Below are positions 13,119 to 27,905 of a DNA stretch of 64,000 bases, in pieces (position 1 is the first letter of the stretch; every line of letters begins with the position of its first letter). The notes beneath the pieces are model-generated. The model was not told where the DNA came from. It saw only the letters and a list, made by a program, of their open reading frames with translations, and searched no databases. The translations under genes and the position numbers were made by a program. The DNA is from Strongylocentrotus droebachiensis (lineage: Eukaryota > Echinodermata > Echinoidea > Camarodonta > Strongylocentrotidae), in contig JAVYIG010001823.1 in assembly GCA_035222895.1 (NCBI GenBank), positions 231,940 to 295,939 on the forward strand, in the 5' to 3' direction.

Positions 13119-14361
13119 CTGTTATGATAGCAACATTATGTTGAATGAATACCAATAACAAAACAATCAAAACTGAATTCAACAATCAACAATATGTTTG
13201 AGTTATATTAATACCGTTGCCACAATAAAAAACTCTTAAGAAAATATCATTTATTTTGTTGATAGTGTACAAGTCTTGACACCTGAAATAAGTACTAATT
13301 TAAATAGTTCCTGGATTCTTTTGAGACCAAGGTAATGGCGTTTATTCATAACTGATAGATAAGGACAGAGGTAATTAATAGGTTTTTTGATTGACTCACT
13401 GTGGACTGGGCATTGCGGATACAGAAAAGTACAATATTTTATAAATCATGTTGACCTGTTGACTGAGGGAGAAGCGGGTAAATATGAATGAAGGACTTGG
13501 CTCATGCTCTAAAGTCTTACAGAACAAAAGAGAATAACACAAGAAGGCAGAACGGTCTTGAGCCAGTCCCCAATCACACTACTCTTGAGAAAACCCTGTC
13601 CTCTCTTCCGTAGAGAACCTGAACACCCTGATAATGTTATTGACTACAAAGTGGTGGATCCATGATTGTATAAAGACAGGACGGGATTTTCTTTTCCCGG
13701 GCATGTGATCCGGTATTTTTACTACCCTTATACATATTCACATTGGAATGAGTGAGGAATGAGTGAGGGTGTGTAGGAGGGGGGGGCGTTCTACATACTG
13801 GATGTCAAGTCTTAACCTGTTTTAATAGTAACATTGTGTTGGATAAACAATTGCTGACATTAAACTACCTTAAACAAATTCCACTTTACATTATGATACA
13901 GTAGCCATCCTTAATAATTATGCAATACGTTATTCTGACATTCTATTTAAAAAGTACTTTGAAAAACTAATTTGACATAGCACAAAAGTGTGAAAACAAA
14001 TAAACATGGAACACTTTGCAATTTCAAAAGAGTGACAAAAATAATAAAAACTGGGACAAAGAGATTCGATTTTTCATTTTTGTAGGTTTTTAAATTTAAA
14101 TATTTAGTCCCATCAGCATTCACAATTGAAATGGCAGTCTTTCCATGAGCAATTCTTTCCATGAGCAATTCCGTAGCCCTTACTTTAATCATCCACTTCC
14201 AGAAACGATCAACTTTTCGTACCTGCTCTTAACGGTGTACCAATAGGGAGAGTAAAATTCTACACTTACGTTTGACTATAAAGGTAAAGAGTACACCTCC
14301 AGTATAACAAAAACTTGTAGTGATTTGTTAAGAGTCCAACAAAATACAATCAAATCAATAC

Positions 14362-14529
14362 CTTTGCAGATGATGCCATCGATGACGATGTTGAGTAGAG
14401 GTCATCGTGATACTGACCGCGGAGTCTCAGGTCCTTCAGATGAGTCATCTTACAGATGAACTGAGCGAGATCACGTGATGCAAAGGGACGTTCACTGATA
14501 TCATCAGAGTCGACGTTAAGAGTCTCAAT
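14362..14529 (-). CDS. LRR exon copy 8 (type alpha)
   Basis: 168 nt, open. Patches NVDSDDIS and DLRLRG. The plus-strand left flank carries the ~80-bp deletion near 14180 that marks the short units. Confidence 0.92.
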
Positions 14530-15825
14530 CTGTTATGATAGCAACATTATGTTGAATGAATACCAATAACAAAACAATCAAAACTGAATTCAACAATCAA
14601 CAATATGTTTGAGTTATATTAATACCGTTGCCACAATAAAAAACTCTTAAGACAATATCATTTATTTTGTTGACAGTGTACAAGTCTTGACACCTGAAAT
14701 AAAAGTACTAATTTAAATAGTTCCTGGATTTTTTTGAGACCAAGGTAATGGCGTTTATTCATAACTGATAGATAAGGACAGAGGTAATTAATAGGTTTTT
14801 TGATTGACCCACTGTGGACTGGGCATTGCGGATACAGAAAAATACAATATTTTATAAATCATGTTGACCTGTTGACTGAGGGAGAAGCGGGTAAATATGA
14901 ATGAAGGACTTGGCTCATGCTCTAAAGTCTTACAGAACAAAAGAGAATAACACAAGAAGGCAGAACGGTCTTGAGCCAGTCCCCAATCACACTACTCTTG
15001 AGAAAACCCTGTCCTCTCTTCCGTAGAGAACCTGAACACCCTGATAATGTTATTGACTACAAAGTGGTGGATCCATGATTGTATAAAGACAGGACGGGAT
15101 TTTCTTTTCCCGGGCATGTGATCCGGTATTTTTACTACCCTTATACATATGCACATTGGAATGAGTGAGGGTGTGTAGGAGGGGGGCGTTCTACATACTG
15201 GATGTCAAGTCTTAACCTGTTTTAATAGTAACATTGTGTTGGATAAACAATTGCTAACATCAAACTACCTTAAACAAATTCCACTTTACATTATGATACA
15301 GTAGCCATCCTTAATAATTATGCAATACGTTATTCTGACATTCGATTTAAATAGTACTTTGAAAAACTAATTTGACATAGCACAAAAGTGTGAAAACAAA
15401 TAAACATGGAACACTTTGCAATTTCAAAAGAGTGACAAAAATAATAAAAACTGGGACAAAGAGATTCGATTTTTCATTTTTGTAGGTTTTTAAATTTAAA
15501 TATTTAGTCCCATCAGCATTCACAATTGAAATGGCAGTCTTTCCATGAGCAATTCCGTAGCCCTTCGAATTGTCATATGAAATGTATGTTATGCACTATT
15601 ACTCTAATAATTTTCATTCTGTTTTTATATTATGACAGAAAGTTTACTTTAATCATCCACTTCCAGAAACGATCAACTTTTTGTACCTGCTCTTAACGGT
15701 GTACCAATAGGGAGAGTAAAATTCTACACTTACGTTTGACTATAAAGGTAAAGAGTACACCTCCAGTATAACAAAAACATGTAGTGATTTGTTAAGAGTC
15801 CAACAAAATACAATCAAATCAATAC

Positions 15826-15993
15826 CTTTGCAGATAATGCCATCGATGACGATGTTGAGTAGAGGTCATCGTGATACTGACCGCGGAGTCTCAGCTTCTT
15901 CAGATGGGTCATCTTACAGATGAACTGAGCGAGATCACGTGATGCAAAGGGACGTTCACCGAGATCAGCAGAGTCGATGTCAAGAGTCTCAAT
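15826..15993 (-). CDS. LRR exon copy 9 (type gamma)
   Basis: 168 nt, open. Patches DIDSADLG and KLRLRG with MALSAK near the end (type gamma second half joined to a beta first half), consistent with recombination within the exon. Confidence 0.92.
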
Positions 15994-17287
15994 CTGTTAT
16001 GATAGCAACATTATGTTGAATGAATACCAATAACAAAACAATCAAAACTGAATTCAACAATCAACAATAGGTTTGAGTTATATTAATACCGTTGCCACAA
16101 TAAAAAACTCTTAAGAAAATATCATTTATTTTGTTGATAGTGTACAAGTCTTGACACCTGAAATAAGTACTAATTTAAATAGTTCCTGGATTCTTTTGAG
16201 ACCAAGGTAATGGCGTTTATTCATAACTGATAGATAAGGACAGAGGTAATTAATAGGTTTTTTGATTGACTCACTGTGGACTGGGCATTGCGGATACAGA
16301 AAAGTACAATATTTTATAAATCATGTTGACCTGTTGACTGAGGGAGAAGCGGGTAAATATGAATGAAGGACTTGGCTCATGCTCTAAAGTCTTACAGAAC
16401 AAAAGAGAATAACACAAGAAGGCAGAACGGTCTTGAGCCAGTCCCCAATCACACTACTCTTGAGAAAACCCTGTCCTCTCTTCCGTAGAGAACCTGAACA
16501 CCCTGATAATGTTATTGACTACAAAGTGGTGGATCCATGATTGTATAAAGACAGGACGGGATTTTCTTTTCCCGGGCATGTGATCCGGTATTTTTACTAC
16601 CCTTATACATATTCACATTGGAATGAGTGAGGGTGTGTAGGAGGGGGGCGTTCTACATACTGGATGTCAAGTCTTAACCTGTTTTAATAGTAACATTGTG
16701 TTGGATAAACAATTGCTAACATCAAACTACCTTAAACAAATTCCACTTTACATTATGATACAGTAGCCATCCTTAATAATTATGCAATACGTTATTCTGA
16801 CATTCGATTTAAATAGTACTTTGAAAAACTAATTTGACATAGCACAAAAGTGTGAAAACAAATAAACATGGAACACTTTGCAATTTCAAAAGAGTGACAA
16901 AAATAATAAAAACTGGGACAAAGAGATTCGATTTTTCATTTTTGTAGGTTTTTAAATTTAAATATTTAGTCCCATCAGCATTCACAATTGAAATGGCAGT
17001 CTTTCCATGAGCAATTCCGTAGCCCTTCGAATTGTCATATGAAATGTATGTTATGCACTATTACTCTAATAATTTTCATTCTGTTTTTATATTATGACAG
17101 AAAGTTTACTTTAATCATCCACTTCCAGAAACGATCAACTTTTCGTACCTGCTCCTAACGGTGTACCAATAGGGAGAGTAAAATTCTACACTTACGTTTG
17201 ACTATAAAGGTAAAGAGTACACCTCCAGTATAACAAAAACATGTAGTGATTTGTTAAGAGTCCAACAAAATACAATCAAATCAATAC

Positions 17288-17455
17288 CTTTGCAGATGAT
17301 GCCATCGATGACGATGTTGAGTAGAGGTCATCGTGATACTGACCGCGGAGTCTCAGGTCCTTCAGATGAGTCATCTTACAGATGAACTGAGCGAGATCAC
17401 GTGATGCAAAGGGACGTTCACTGATATCATCAGAGTCGACGTTAAGAGTCTCAAT
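17288..17455 (-). CDS. LRR exon copy 10 (type alpha)
   Basis: 168 nt, open. Patches NVDSDDIS and DLRLRG. Unlike most alpha copies, its left flank lacks the ~80-bp deletion. Confidence 0.92.
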
Positions 17456-18686
17456 CTGTTATGATAGCAACATTATGTTGAATGAATACCAATAACAAAA
17501 CAATCAAAACTGAATTCAACAATCAACAATATGTTTGAGTTATATTAATACCGTTGCCACAATAAAAAATTCTTAAGACAATATCATTTATTTTGTTGAC
17601 AGTGTACAAGTCTTGACACCTGAAATAAAAGTACTAATTTAAATAGTTCCTGGATTTTTTTGAGACCAAGGTAATGGCGTTTATTCATAACTGATAGATA
17701 AGGACAGAGGTAATCAATAGGTTTTTGATTGACTCACTGTGGACTGGGCATTGCGGATACAGAAAAGTATAACATTTTCTAGATCATGTTGACCTGTTGA
17801 CTGAGGGAGAAGCGGGTAAATATGAATGAAGGACTTGGCTCATGCTCTAAAGTCTTACAGAACAAAAGAGAATAACACAAGAAGGCAGAACGGTCTTGAG
17901 CCAGTCCCCAATCACACTACTCTTGAGAAAACCCTGTCCTCTCTTCCGTAGAGAACCTGAACACCCTTATAATGTTATTGACTACAAAGTGGTGGATCCA
18001 TGATTGTATAAAGACAGGACGGGATTTTCTTTTCCCGGGCATGTGATCCGGTATTTTTACTACCCTTATACATATTCACATTGGAATGAGTGAGGGTGTG
18101 TAGGAGGGGGGCGATCTACATACTGGATGTCAAGTCTTAATCTGTTTTAATAGTAACATTGTGTTGGATAAACAATTGCTAACATTAAACTACCTTAAAC
18201 AAATTCCACTTTACATTATGATACAGTAGCCATCCTTAATAATTATGCAATACGTTATTCTGACATTCGATTTAAATAGTACTTTGAAAAACTAATTTGA
18301 CATAGCACAAAAGTGTGAAAACAAATAAACATGGAACACTTTGCAATTTCAAAAGAGTGACAAAAATAATAAAAACTGGGACAAAGAGATTCGATTTTTC
18401 AATTTTGTAGGTTTTTAAATTTAAATATTTAGTCCCATCAGCATTCACAATTTAAATGGCAGTCTTTCCATGAGCAATTCTTTCCATGAGCAATTCCGTA
18501 GCCCTTACTTTAATCATCCACTTCCAGAAACGATCAACTTTTCGTACCTGCTCTTAACGGTGTACCAATAGGGAGAGTAAAATTCTACACTTACGTTTGA
18601 CTATAAAGGTAAAGAGTACACCTCCAGTATAACAAAAACTTGTAGTGATTTGTTAAGAGTCCAACAAAATACAATCAAATCAATAC

Positions 18687-18854
18687 CTTTGCAGATGATG
18701 CCATCGATGACGATGTTGAGTAGAGGTCATCGTGATACTGACCGCGGAGTCTCAGGTCCTTCAGATGAGTCATCTTACAGATGAACTGAGCGAGATCACG
18801 TGATGCAAAGGGACGTTCACTGATATCATCAGAGTCGACGTTAAGAGTCTCAAT
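18687..18854 (-). CDS. LRR exon copy 11 (type alpha)
   Basis: 168 nt, open. Patches NVDSDDIS and DLRLRG. Its flank shares a private GTTTGGG variant (about 18930) with copy 17. Confidence 0.92.
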
Positions 18855-20151
18855 CTGTTATGATAGCAACATTATGTTGAATGAATACCAATAACAAAAC
18901 AATCAAAACTGAATTCAACAATCAACAATATGTTTGGGTTATATTAATACCGTTGCCACAATAAAAAACTCTTAAGACAATATCATTTATTTTGTTGACA
19001 GTGTACAAGTCTTGACACCTGAAATAAAAGTACTAATTTAAATAGTTCCTGGATTTTTTTTGAGACCAAGGTAATGGCGTTTATTCATAACTGATAGATA
19101 AGGACAGAGGTAATTAATAGGTTTTTTGATTGACCCACTGTGGACTGGGCATTGCGGATACAGAAAAATACAATATTTTATAAATCATGTTGACCTGTTG
19201 ACTGAGGGAGAAGCGGGTAAATATGAATGAAGGACTTGGCTCATGCTCTAAAGTCTTACAGAACAAAAGAGAATAACACAAGAAGGCAGAACGGTCTTGA
19301 GCCAGTCCCCAATCACACTACTCTTGAGAAAACCCTGTCCTCTCTTCCGTAGAGAACCTGAACACCCTGATAATGTTATTGACTACAAAGTGGTGGATCC
19401 ATGATTGTATAAAGACAGGACGGGATTTTCTTTTCCCGGGCATGTGATCCGGTATTTTTACTACCCTTATACATATGCACATTGGAATGAGTGAGGGTGT
19501 GTAGGAGGGGGGCGTTCTACATACTGGATGTCAAGTCTTAACCTGTTTTAATAGTAACATTGTGTTGGATAAACAATTGCTAACATCAAACTACCTTAAA
19601 CAAATTCCACTTTACATTATGATACAGTAGCCATCCTTAATAATTATGCAATACGTTATTCTGACATTCGATTTAAATAGTACTTTGAAAAACTAATTTG
19701 ACATAGCACAAAAGTGTGAAAACAAATAAACATGGAACACTTTGCAATTTCAAAAGAGTGACAAAAATAATAAAAACTGGGACAAAGAGATTCGATTTTT
19801 CATTTTTGTAGGTTTTTAAATTTAAATATTTAGTCCCATCAGCATTCACAATTGAAATGGCAGTCTTTCCATGAGCAATTCCGTAGCCCTTCGAATTGTC
19901 ATATGAAATGTATGTTATGCACTATTACTCTAATAATTTTCATTCTGTTTTTATATTATGACAGAAAGTTTACTTTAATCATCCACTTCCAGAAACGATC
20001 AACTTTTCGTACCTGCTCTTAACGGTGTACCAATAGGGAGAGTAAAATTCTACACTTACGTTTGACTATAAAGGTAAAGAGTACACCTCCAGTATAACAA
20101 AAACATGTAGTGATTTGTTAAGAGTCCAACAAAATACAATCAAATCAATAC

Positions 20152-20319
20152 CTTTGCAGATGATGCCATCGATGACGATGTTGAGTAGAGGTCATCGTGA
20201 TACTGACCATCGAGTGTCAGGTCCTTCAGATGAGTCATCTTACAGATGAACTGAGCGAGATCACGTGATGCAAAGGGACGTTCACCGAGATCAGCAGAGT
20301 CGATGTCAAGAGTCTCAAT
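20152..20319 (-). CDS. LRR exon copy 12 (type beta)
   Basis: 168 nt, open. Patches DIDSADLG and DLTLDG. Counterpart of copy 18 at an offset of 9,219 bp, sharing the private TTTAAATGGTTCC variant in the flank. Confidence 0.92.
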
Positions 20320-21630
20320 CTGTTATGATAGCAACATTATGTTGAATGAATACCAATAACAAAACAATCAAAACTGAATTCAACAATCAACAATAGGTTT
20401 GAGTTATATTAATACCGTTGCCACAATAAAAAACTCTTAAGAAAATATCATTTATTTTGTTGATAGTGTACAAGTCTTGACACCTGAAATAAGTACTAAT
20501 TTAAATGGTTCCTGGATTCTTTTGAGACCAAGGTAATGGCGTTTATTCATAACTGATAGATAAGGACAGAGGTAATTAATAGGTTTTTTGATTGACTCAC
20601 TGTGGACTGGGCATTGCGGATACAGAAAAGTACAATATTTTATAAATCATGTTGACCTGTTGACTGAGGGAGAAGCGGGTAAATATGAATGAAGGACTTG
20701 GCTCATGCTCTAAAGTCTTACAGAACAAAAGAGAATAACACAAGAAGGCAGAACGGTCTTGAGCCAGTCCCCAATCACACTACTCTTGAGAAAACCCTGT
20801 CCTCTCTTCCGTAGAGAACCTGAACACCCTGATAATGTTATTGACTACAAAGTGGTGGATCCATGATTGTATAAAGACAGGACGGGATTTTCTTTTCCCG
20901 GGCATGTGATCCGGTATTTTTACTACCCTTATACATATTCACATTGGAATGAGTGAGGGTGTGTAGGAGGGGGGGCGTTCTACATACTGGATGTCAAGTC
21001 TTAACCTGTTTTAATAGTAACATTGTGTTGGATAAACAATTGCTAACATTAAACTACCTTAAACAAATTCCACTTTACATTATGATACAGTAGCCATCCT
21101 TAATAATTATGCAATACGTTATTCTGACATTCGATTTAAATAGTACTTTGAAAAACTAATTTGACATAGCACAAAAGTGTGAAAACAAATAAACATGGAA
21201 CACTTTGCAATTTCAAAAGAGTGACAAAAATAATAAAAACTGGGACAAAGAGATTCGATTTTTCATTTTTGTAGGTTTTTAAATTTAAATATTTAGTCCC
21301 ATCAGCATTCACAATTGAAATGGCAGTCTTTCCATGAGCAATTCTTTCCATGAGCAATTCCGTAGCCCTTCGAATTGTCATATGAAATGTATATTATGCA
21401 CTATTACTCTAATAATTTTCATTCTGTTTTTATATTATGACAGAAAATTTACTTTAATCATCCACTTCCAGAAACGATCAACTTTTCGTACCTGCTCTTA
21501 ACGGTGTACCAATAGGGAGAGTAAAATTCTACACTTACGTTTGACTATAAAGGTAAAGAGTACACCTCCAGTATAACAAAAACATGTAGTGATTTGTTAA
21601 GAGTCCAACAAAATACAATCAAATCAATAC

Positions 21631-21798
21631 CTTTGCAGATAATGCCATCGATGACGATGTTGAGTAGAGGTCATCGTGATACTGACCGCGGAGTCTCAGC
21701 TTCTTCAGATGGGTCATCTTACAGATGAACTGAGCGAGATCACGTGATGCAAAGGGACGTTCACCGAGATCTTTAGAGTAGATCCAAAGAGTCTCAAT
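21631..21798 (-). CDS. LRR exon copy 13 (type gamma, WIYSKDLG)
   Basis: 168 nt, open. Patches WIYSKDLG and KLRLRG with MALSAK. The first patch occurs only here and in copy 19, exactly 9,219 bp away. Confidence 0.92.
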
Positions 21799-23028
21799 CT
21801 GTTATGATAGCAACATAATGTTGAATGAATACCAATAACAAAACAATCAGAACTGAATTCATCAATCAACAATATGTTTGAGTTATATTAATACCGTTGC
21901 CACAATAAAAAACTCTTAAGACAATATCATTTATTTTGTTGTTAGTGTACAAGTATTGACACCTGAAATTAGTACTAATTTAAATAGTTCCTGGATTCTT
22001 TTGAGACCAAGGTAATGGCGTTTATTCATAACTGATAGATAAGGACAGAGGTAATTAATAGGTTTTTTGATTGACCCACTGTGGACTGGGCATTGCGGAT
22101 ACAGAAAAATAAAATATTTTATAAATCATGTTGACCTGTTGACTGAGGGAGAAGCGGGTAAATATGAATGAAGGACTTGGCTCATGCTCTAAAGTCTTAC
22201 AGAACAAAAGAGAATAACACAAGAAGGCAGAACGGTCTTGAGCCAGTCCCCAATCACACTACTCTTGAGAAAACCCTGTCCTCTCTTCCGTAGAGAACCT
22301 GAACACCCTTATAATGTTATTGACTACAAAGTGGTGGATCCATGATTGTATAAAGACAGGACGGGATTTTCTTTTCCCGGGCATGTGATCCGGTATTTTT
22401 ACTACCCTTATACATATTCACATTGGAATGAGTGAGGGTGTGTAGGAGGGGGGCGATCTACATACTGGATGTCAAGTCTTAACCTGTTTTAATAGTAACA
22501 TTGTGTTGGATAAACAATTGCTAACATTAAACTACCTTAAACAAATTCCACTTTACATTATGATACAGTAGCCATCCTTAATAATTATGCAATACGTTAT
22601 TCTGACATTTGATTTAAATAGTACTTTGAAAAACTAATTTGACATAGCACAAAAGTGTGAAAACAAATAAACATGGAACACTTTGCAATTTCAAAAGAGT
22701 GACAAAAATAATAAAAACTGGGACAAAGAGATTCGATTTTTCATTTTTGTAGGTTTTTAAATTTAAATATTTAGTCCCATCAGCATTCACAATTGAAATG
22801 GGAGTCTTTCCATGAGCAATTCTTTCCATGAGCAATTCCGTAGCCCTTACTTTAATCATCCACTTCCAGAAACGATCAACTTTTCGTACCTGCTCTTAAC
22901 GGTGTACCAATAGGGAGAGTAAAATTCTACACTTACGTTTGACTATAAAGGTAAAGAGTACACCTCCAGTATAACAAAAACTTGTAGTGATTTGTTAAGA
23001 GTCCAACAAAATACAATCAAATCAATAC

Positions 23029-23196
23029 CTTTGCAGATGATGCCATCGATGACGATGTTGAGTAGAGGTCATCGTGATACTGACCGCGGAGTCTCAGGTC
23101 CTTCAGATGAGTCATCTTACAGATGAACTGAGCGAGATCACGTGATGCAAAGGGACGTTCACTGATATCATCAGAGTCGACGTTAAGAGTCTCAAT
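23029..23196 (-). CDS. LRR exon copy 14 (type alpha)
   Basis: 168 nt, open. Patches NVDSDDIS and DLRLRG. Counterpart of copy 20 at an offset of 9,219 bp. Confidence 0.92.
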
Positions 23197-23822
23197 CTGT
23201 TATGATAGCGACATTATGTTGAATGAATACCAATAACAAAACAATCAAAACTGAATTCAACAATCAACAATATGTTTGAGTTATATTAATACCGTTGCCA
23301 CAATAAAAAACTCTTAAGACAATATCATTTATTTTGTTGACAGTGTACAAGTCTTGACACCTGAAATAAAAGTACTAATTTAAATAGTTCCTGGATTTTT
23401 TTGAGACCAAGGTAATGGCGTTTATTCATAACTGATAGATAAGGACAGAGGTAATCAATAGGTTTTTGATTGACTCACTGTGGACTGGGCATTGCGGATA
23501 CAGAAAAGTATAACATTTTCTAGATCATGTTGACCTGTTGACTGAGGGAGAAGCGGGTAAATATGAATGAAGGACTTGGCTTATGCTCTAAAGTCTTACA
23601 GAACAAAAGAGAGTAACACAAGAAGGCAGAACGGTCTTGAGCCAGTCCCCAATCACACTACTCTTGAGAAAACCCTGTCCTCTCTTCCGTAGAGAACCTG
23701 AACACCCTGATAATGTTATTGACTACAAAGTGGTGGATCCATGATTGTATAAAGACAGGACGGGATTTTCTTTTCCCGGGCATGTGATCCGGTATTTTTA
23801 CTACCCTTATACATATTCACAT

Positions 23823-25837
23823 TGGAATGAGTGAGGGTGTGTAGGAGGGGGGGCGTTCTACATACTGGATGTCAAGTCTTAACCTGTTTTAATAGTAACA
23901 TTGTGTTGGATAAACAATTGCTAACATCAAACTACCTTAAACAAATTCCACTTTACATTATGATACAGTAGCCATCCTTAATAATTATGCAATACGTTAT
24001 TCTGACATTCGATTTAAATAGTACTTTGAAAAACTAATTTGACATAGCACAAAAGTGTGAAAACAAATAAACATGGTACACTTTGAAATTTCAAAAGAGT
24101 GACAAAAATAATAAAAACTGGGACAAAGAGATTCGATTTTTCATTTTTGTAGGTTTTTAAATTTAAATATTTAGTCCCATCAGCATTCACAATTGAAATG
24201 GCAGTCTTTCCATGAGCAATTCCGTAGCCCTTTGAATTGTCATATGAAATGTATGTTATGCACTATTACTCTAATAATTTTCATTCTGTTTTTATATTAT
24301 GACAGAAAGTTTACTTTAATCATCCACTTCCAGAAACGATCAACTTTTCGTACCTGCTCTTAACGGTGTACCAATAGGGAGAGTAAAATTCTACACTTAC
24401 GTTTGACTATAAAGGTAAAGAGTACACCTCCAGTATAACAAAAACATGTAGTGATTTGTTAAGAGTCCAACAAAATACAATCAAATCAATACCTTTGCAG
24501 ATGATGCCATCGATGACGATGTTGAGTAGAGGTCATCGTGATACTGACCATCGAGTGTCAGGTCCTTCAGATGAGTCATCTTACAGATGAACTGAGCGAG
24601 ATCACGTGATGCAAAGGGACGTTCACCGAGATCAGCAGAGTCGATGTCAAGAGTCTCAATCTGTTATGATAGCAACATTATGTTGAATGAATACCAATAA
24701 CAAAACAATCAAAACTGAATTCAACAATCAACAATAGGTTTGAGTTATGTTAATACCGTTGCCACAATAAAAAACTCTTAAGAAAATATCATTTATTTTG
24801 TTGATAGTGTACAAGTCTTGACACCTGAAATAAGTACTAATTTAAATAGTTCCTGGATTCTTTTGAGACCAAGGTAATGGCGTTTATTCATAACTGATAG
24901 ATAAGGACAGAGGTAATTAATAGGTTTTTTGATTGACTCACTGTGGACTGGGCATTGCGGATACAGAAAAGTACAATATTTTATAAATCATGTTGACCTG
25001 TTGACTGAGGGAGAAGCGGGTAAATATGAATGAAGGACTTGGCTCATGCTCTAAAGTCTTACAGAACAAAATAGAATAACACAAGAAGGCAGAACGGTCT
25101 TGAGCCAGTCCCCAATCACACTACTCTTGAGAAAACCCTGTCCTCTCTTCCGTTGAGAACCTGAACACCCTGATAATGTTATTGACTACAAAGTGGTGGA
25201 TCCCTGATTGTATAAAGACAGGACGGGATTTTCTTTTCCCGGGCATGTGATCCGGTATTTTTACTACCCTTATACATATTCACATTGGAATGAGTGAGGG
25301 TGTGTAGGAGGGGGGCGTTCTACATACTGGATGTCAAGTCTTAACCTGTTTTAATAGTAACATTGTGTTGGATAAACAATTGCTAACATTAAACTACCTT
25401 AAACAAATTCCACTTTACATTATGATACAGTAGCCATCCTTAATAATTATGCAATACGTTATTCTGACATTCGATTTAAATAGTACTTTGAAAAACTAAT
25501 TTGACATAGCACAAAAGTGTGAAAACAAATAAACATGGAACACTTTGCAATTTCAAAAGAGTGACAAAAATAATAAAAACTGGGACAAAGAGATTCGATT
25601 TTTCATTTTTGTAGGTTTTTAAATTTAAATATTTAGTCCCATCAGCATTCACAATTGAAATGGCAGTCTTTCCATGAGCAATTCTTTCCATGAGCAATTC
25701 CGTAGCCCTTACTTTAATCATCCACTTCCAGAAACGATCAACTTTTCGTACCTGCTCTTAACGGTGTACCAATAGGGAGAGTAAAATTCTACACTTACGT
25801 TTGACTATAAAGGTAAAGAGTACACCTCCAGTATAAC
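23823..25837 (-). repeat. 2,015-bp duplication, first copy
   Basis: This block contains exon copy 15 and is followed directly by a near-identical second copy at 25838-27852. Both share private variants such as ACAAAATAGAATAAC, CGTTGAGAACC and GGATCCCTGATTG. Confidence 0.9.
24493..24660 (-). CDS. LRR exon copy 15 (type beta)
   Basis: 168 nt, open. Patches DIDSADLG and DLTLDG. Parent or sister of copy 16 within the 2,015-bp tandem duplication. Confidence 0.92.
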
Positions 25838-27852
25838 TGGAATGAGTGAGGGTGTGTAGGAGGGGGGGCGTTCTACATACTGGATGTCAAGTCTTAACCT
25901 GTTTTAATAGTAACATTGTGTTGGATAAACAATTGCTAACATCAAACTACCTTAAACAAATTCCACTTTACATTATGATACAGTAGCCATCCTTAATAAT
26001 TATGCAATACGTTATTCTGACATTCGATTTAAATAGTACTTTGAAAAACTAATTTGACATAGCACAAAAGTGTGAAAACAAATAAACATGGAACACTTTG
26101 AAATTTCAAAAGAGTGACAAAAATAATAAAAACTGGGACAAAGAGATTCGATTTTTCATTTTTGTAGGTTTTTAAATTTAAATATTTAGTCCCATCAGCA
26201 TTCACAATTGAAATGGCAGTCTTTCCATGAGCAATTCCGTAGCCCTTTGAATTGTCATATGAAATGTATGTTATGCACTATTACTCTAATAATTTTCATT
26301 CTGTTTTTATATTATGACAGAAAGTTTACTTTAATCATCCACTTCCAGAAACGATCAACTTTTCGTACCTGCTCTTAACGGTGTACCAATAGGGAGAGTA
26401 AAATTCTACACTTACGTTTGACTATAAAGGTAAAGAGTACACCTCCAGTATAACAAAAACATGTAGTGATTTGTTAAGAGTCCAACAAAATACAATCAAA
26501 TCAATACCTTTGCAGATGATCCCATCGATGACGATGTTGAGTAGAGGTCATCGTGATACTGACCATCGAGTGTCAGGTCCTTCAGATGAGTCATCTTACA
26601 GATGAACTGAGCGAGATCACGTGATGCAAAGGGACGTTCACCGAGATCAGCAGAGTCGATGTCAAGAGTCTCAATCTGTTATGATAGCAACATTATGTTG
26701 AATGAATACCAATAACAAAACAATCAAAACTGAATTCAACAATCAACAATAGGTTTGAGTTATGTTAATACCGTTGCCACAATAAAAAACTCTTAAGAAA
26801 ATATCATTTATTTTGTTGATAGTGTACAAGTCTTGACACCTGAAATAAGTACTAATTTAAATAGTTCCTGGATTCTTTTGAGACCAAGGTAATGGCGTTT
26901 ATTCATAACTGATAGATAAGGACAGAGGTAATTAATAGGTTTTTTGATTGACTCACTGTGGACTGGGCATTGCGGATACAGAAAAGTACAATATTTTATA
27001 AATCATGTTGACCTGTTGACTGAGGGAGAAGCGGGTAAATATGAATGAAGGACTTGGCTCATGCTCTAAAGTCTTACAGAACAAAATAGAATAACACAAG
27101 AAGGCAGAACGGTCTTGAGCCAGTCCCCAATCACACTACTCTTGAGAAAACCCTGTCCTCTCTTCCGTTGAGAACCTGAACACCCTGATAATGTTATTGA
27201 CTACAAAGTGGTGGATCCCTGATTGTATAAAGACAGGACGGGATTTTCTTTTCCCGGGCATGTGATCCGGTATTTTTACTACCCTTATACATATTCACAT
27301 TGGAATGAGTGAGGGTGTGTAGGAGGGGGGCGTTCTACATACTGGATGTCAAGTCTTAACCTGTTTTAATAGTAACATTGTGTTGGATAAACAATTGCTA
27401 ACATTAAACTACCTTAAACAAATTCCACTTTACATTATGATACAGTAGCCATCCTTAATAATTATGCAATACGTTATTCTGACATTCGATTTAAATAGTA
27501 CTTTGAAAAACTAATTTGACATAGCACAAAAGTGTGAAAACAAATAAACATGGAACACTTTGCAATTTCAAAAGAGTGACAAAAATAATAAAAACTGGGA
27601 CAAAGAGATTCGATTTTTCATTTTTGTAGGTTTTTAAATTTAAATATTTAGTCCCATCAGCATTCACAATTGAAATGGCAGTCTTTCCATGAGCAATTCT
27701 TTCCATGAGCAATTCCGTAGCCCTTACTTTAATCATCCACTTCCAGAAACGATCAACTTTTCGTACCTGCTCTTAACGGTGTACCAATAGGGAGAGTAAA
27801 ATTCTACACTTACGTTTGACTATAAAGGTAAAGAGTACACCTCCAGTATAAC
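25838..27852 (-). repeat. 2,015-bp duplication, second copy
   Basis: The junction at 25837/25838 joins CCAGTATAAC to TGGAATGAGTG, a join found nowhere else. After 27852 the sequence resumes with AAAAACTTG, the normal continuation of CCAGTATAAC. The structure is therefore a direct tandem duplication, not an exon deletion. I see little or no microhomology at the join. Confidence 0.9.
26508..26675 (-). CDS. LRR exon copy 16 (type beta, duplicate of copy 15)
   Basis: 168 nt, open. Patches DIDSADLG and DLTLDG. It differs from copy 15 by one base that I noticed, giving MGSSAK instead of MASSAK. Confidence 0.92.
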
Positions 27853-27905
27853 AAAAACTTGTAGTGATTTGTTAAGAGTCCAACAAAATACAATCAAATC
27901 AATAC

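Noticed and set aside
25830..25845. Apparent deletion of an LRR exon at the unusual junction
   Set aside because: Comparison of both sides shows an end-to-start join of a 2,015-bp tandem duplication. No exon was lost.
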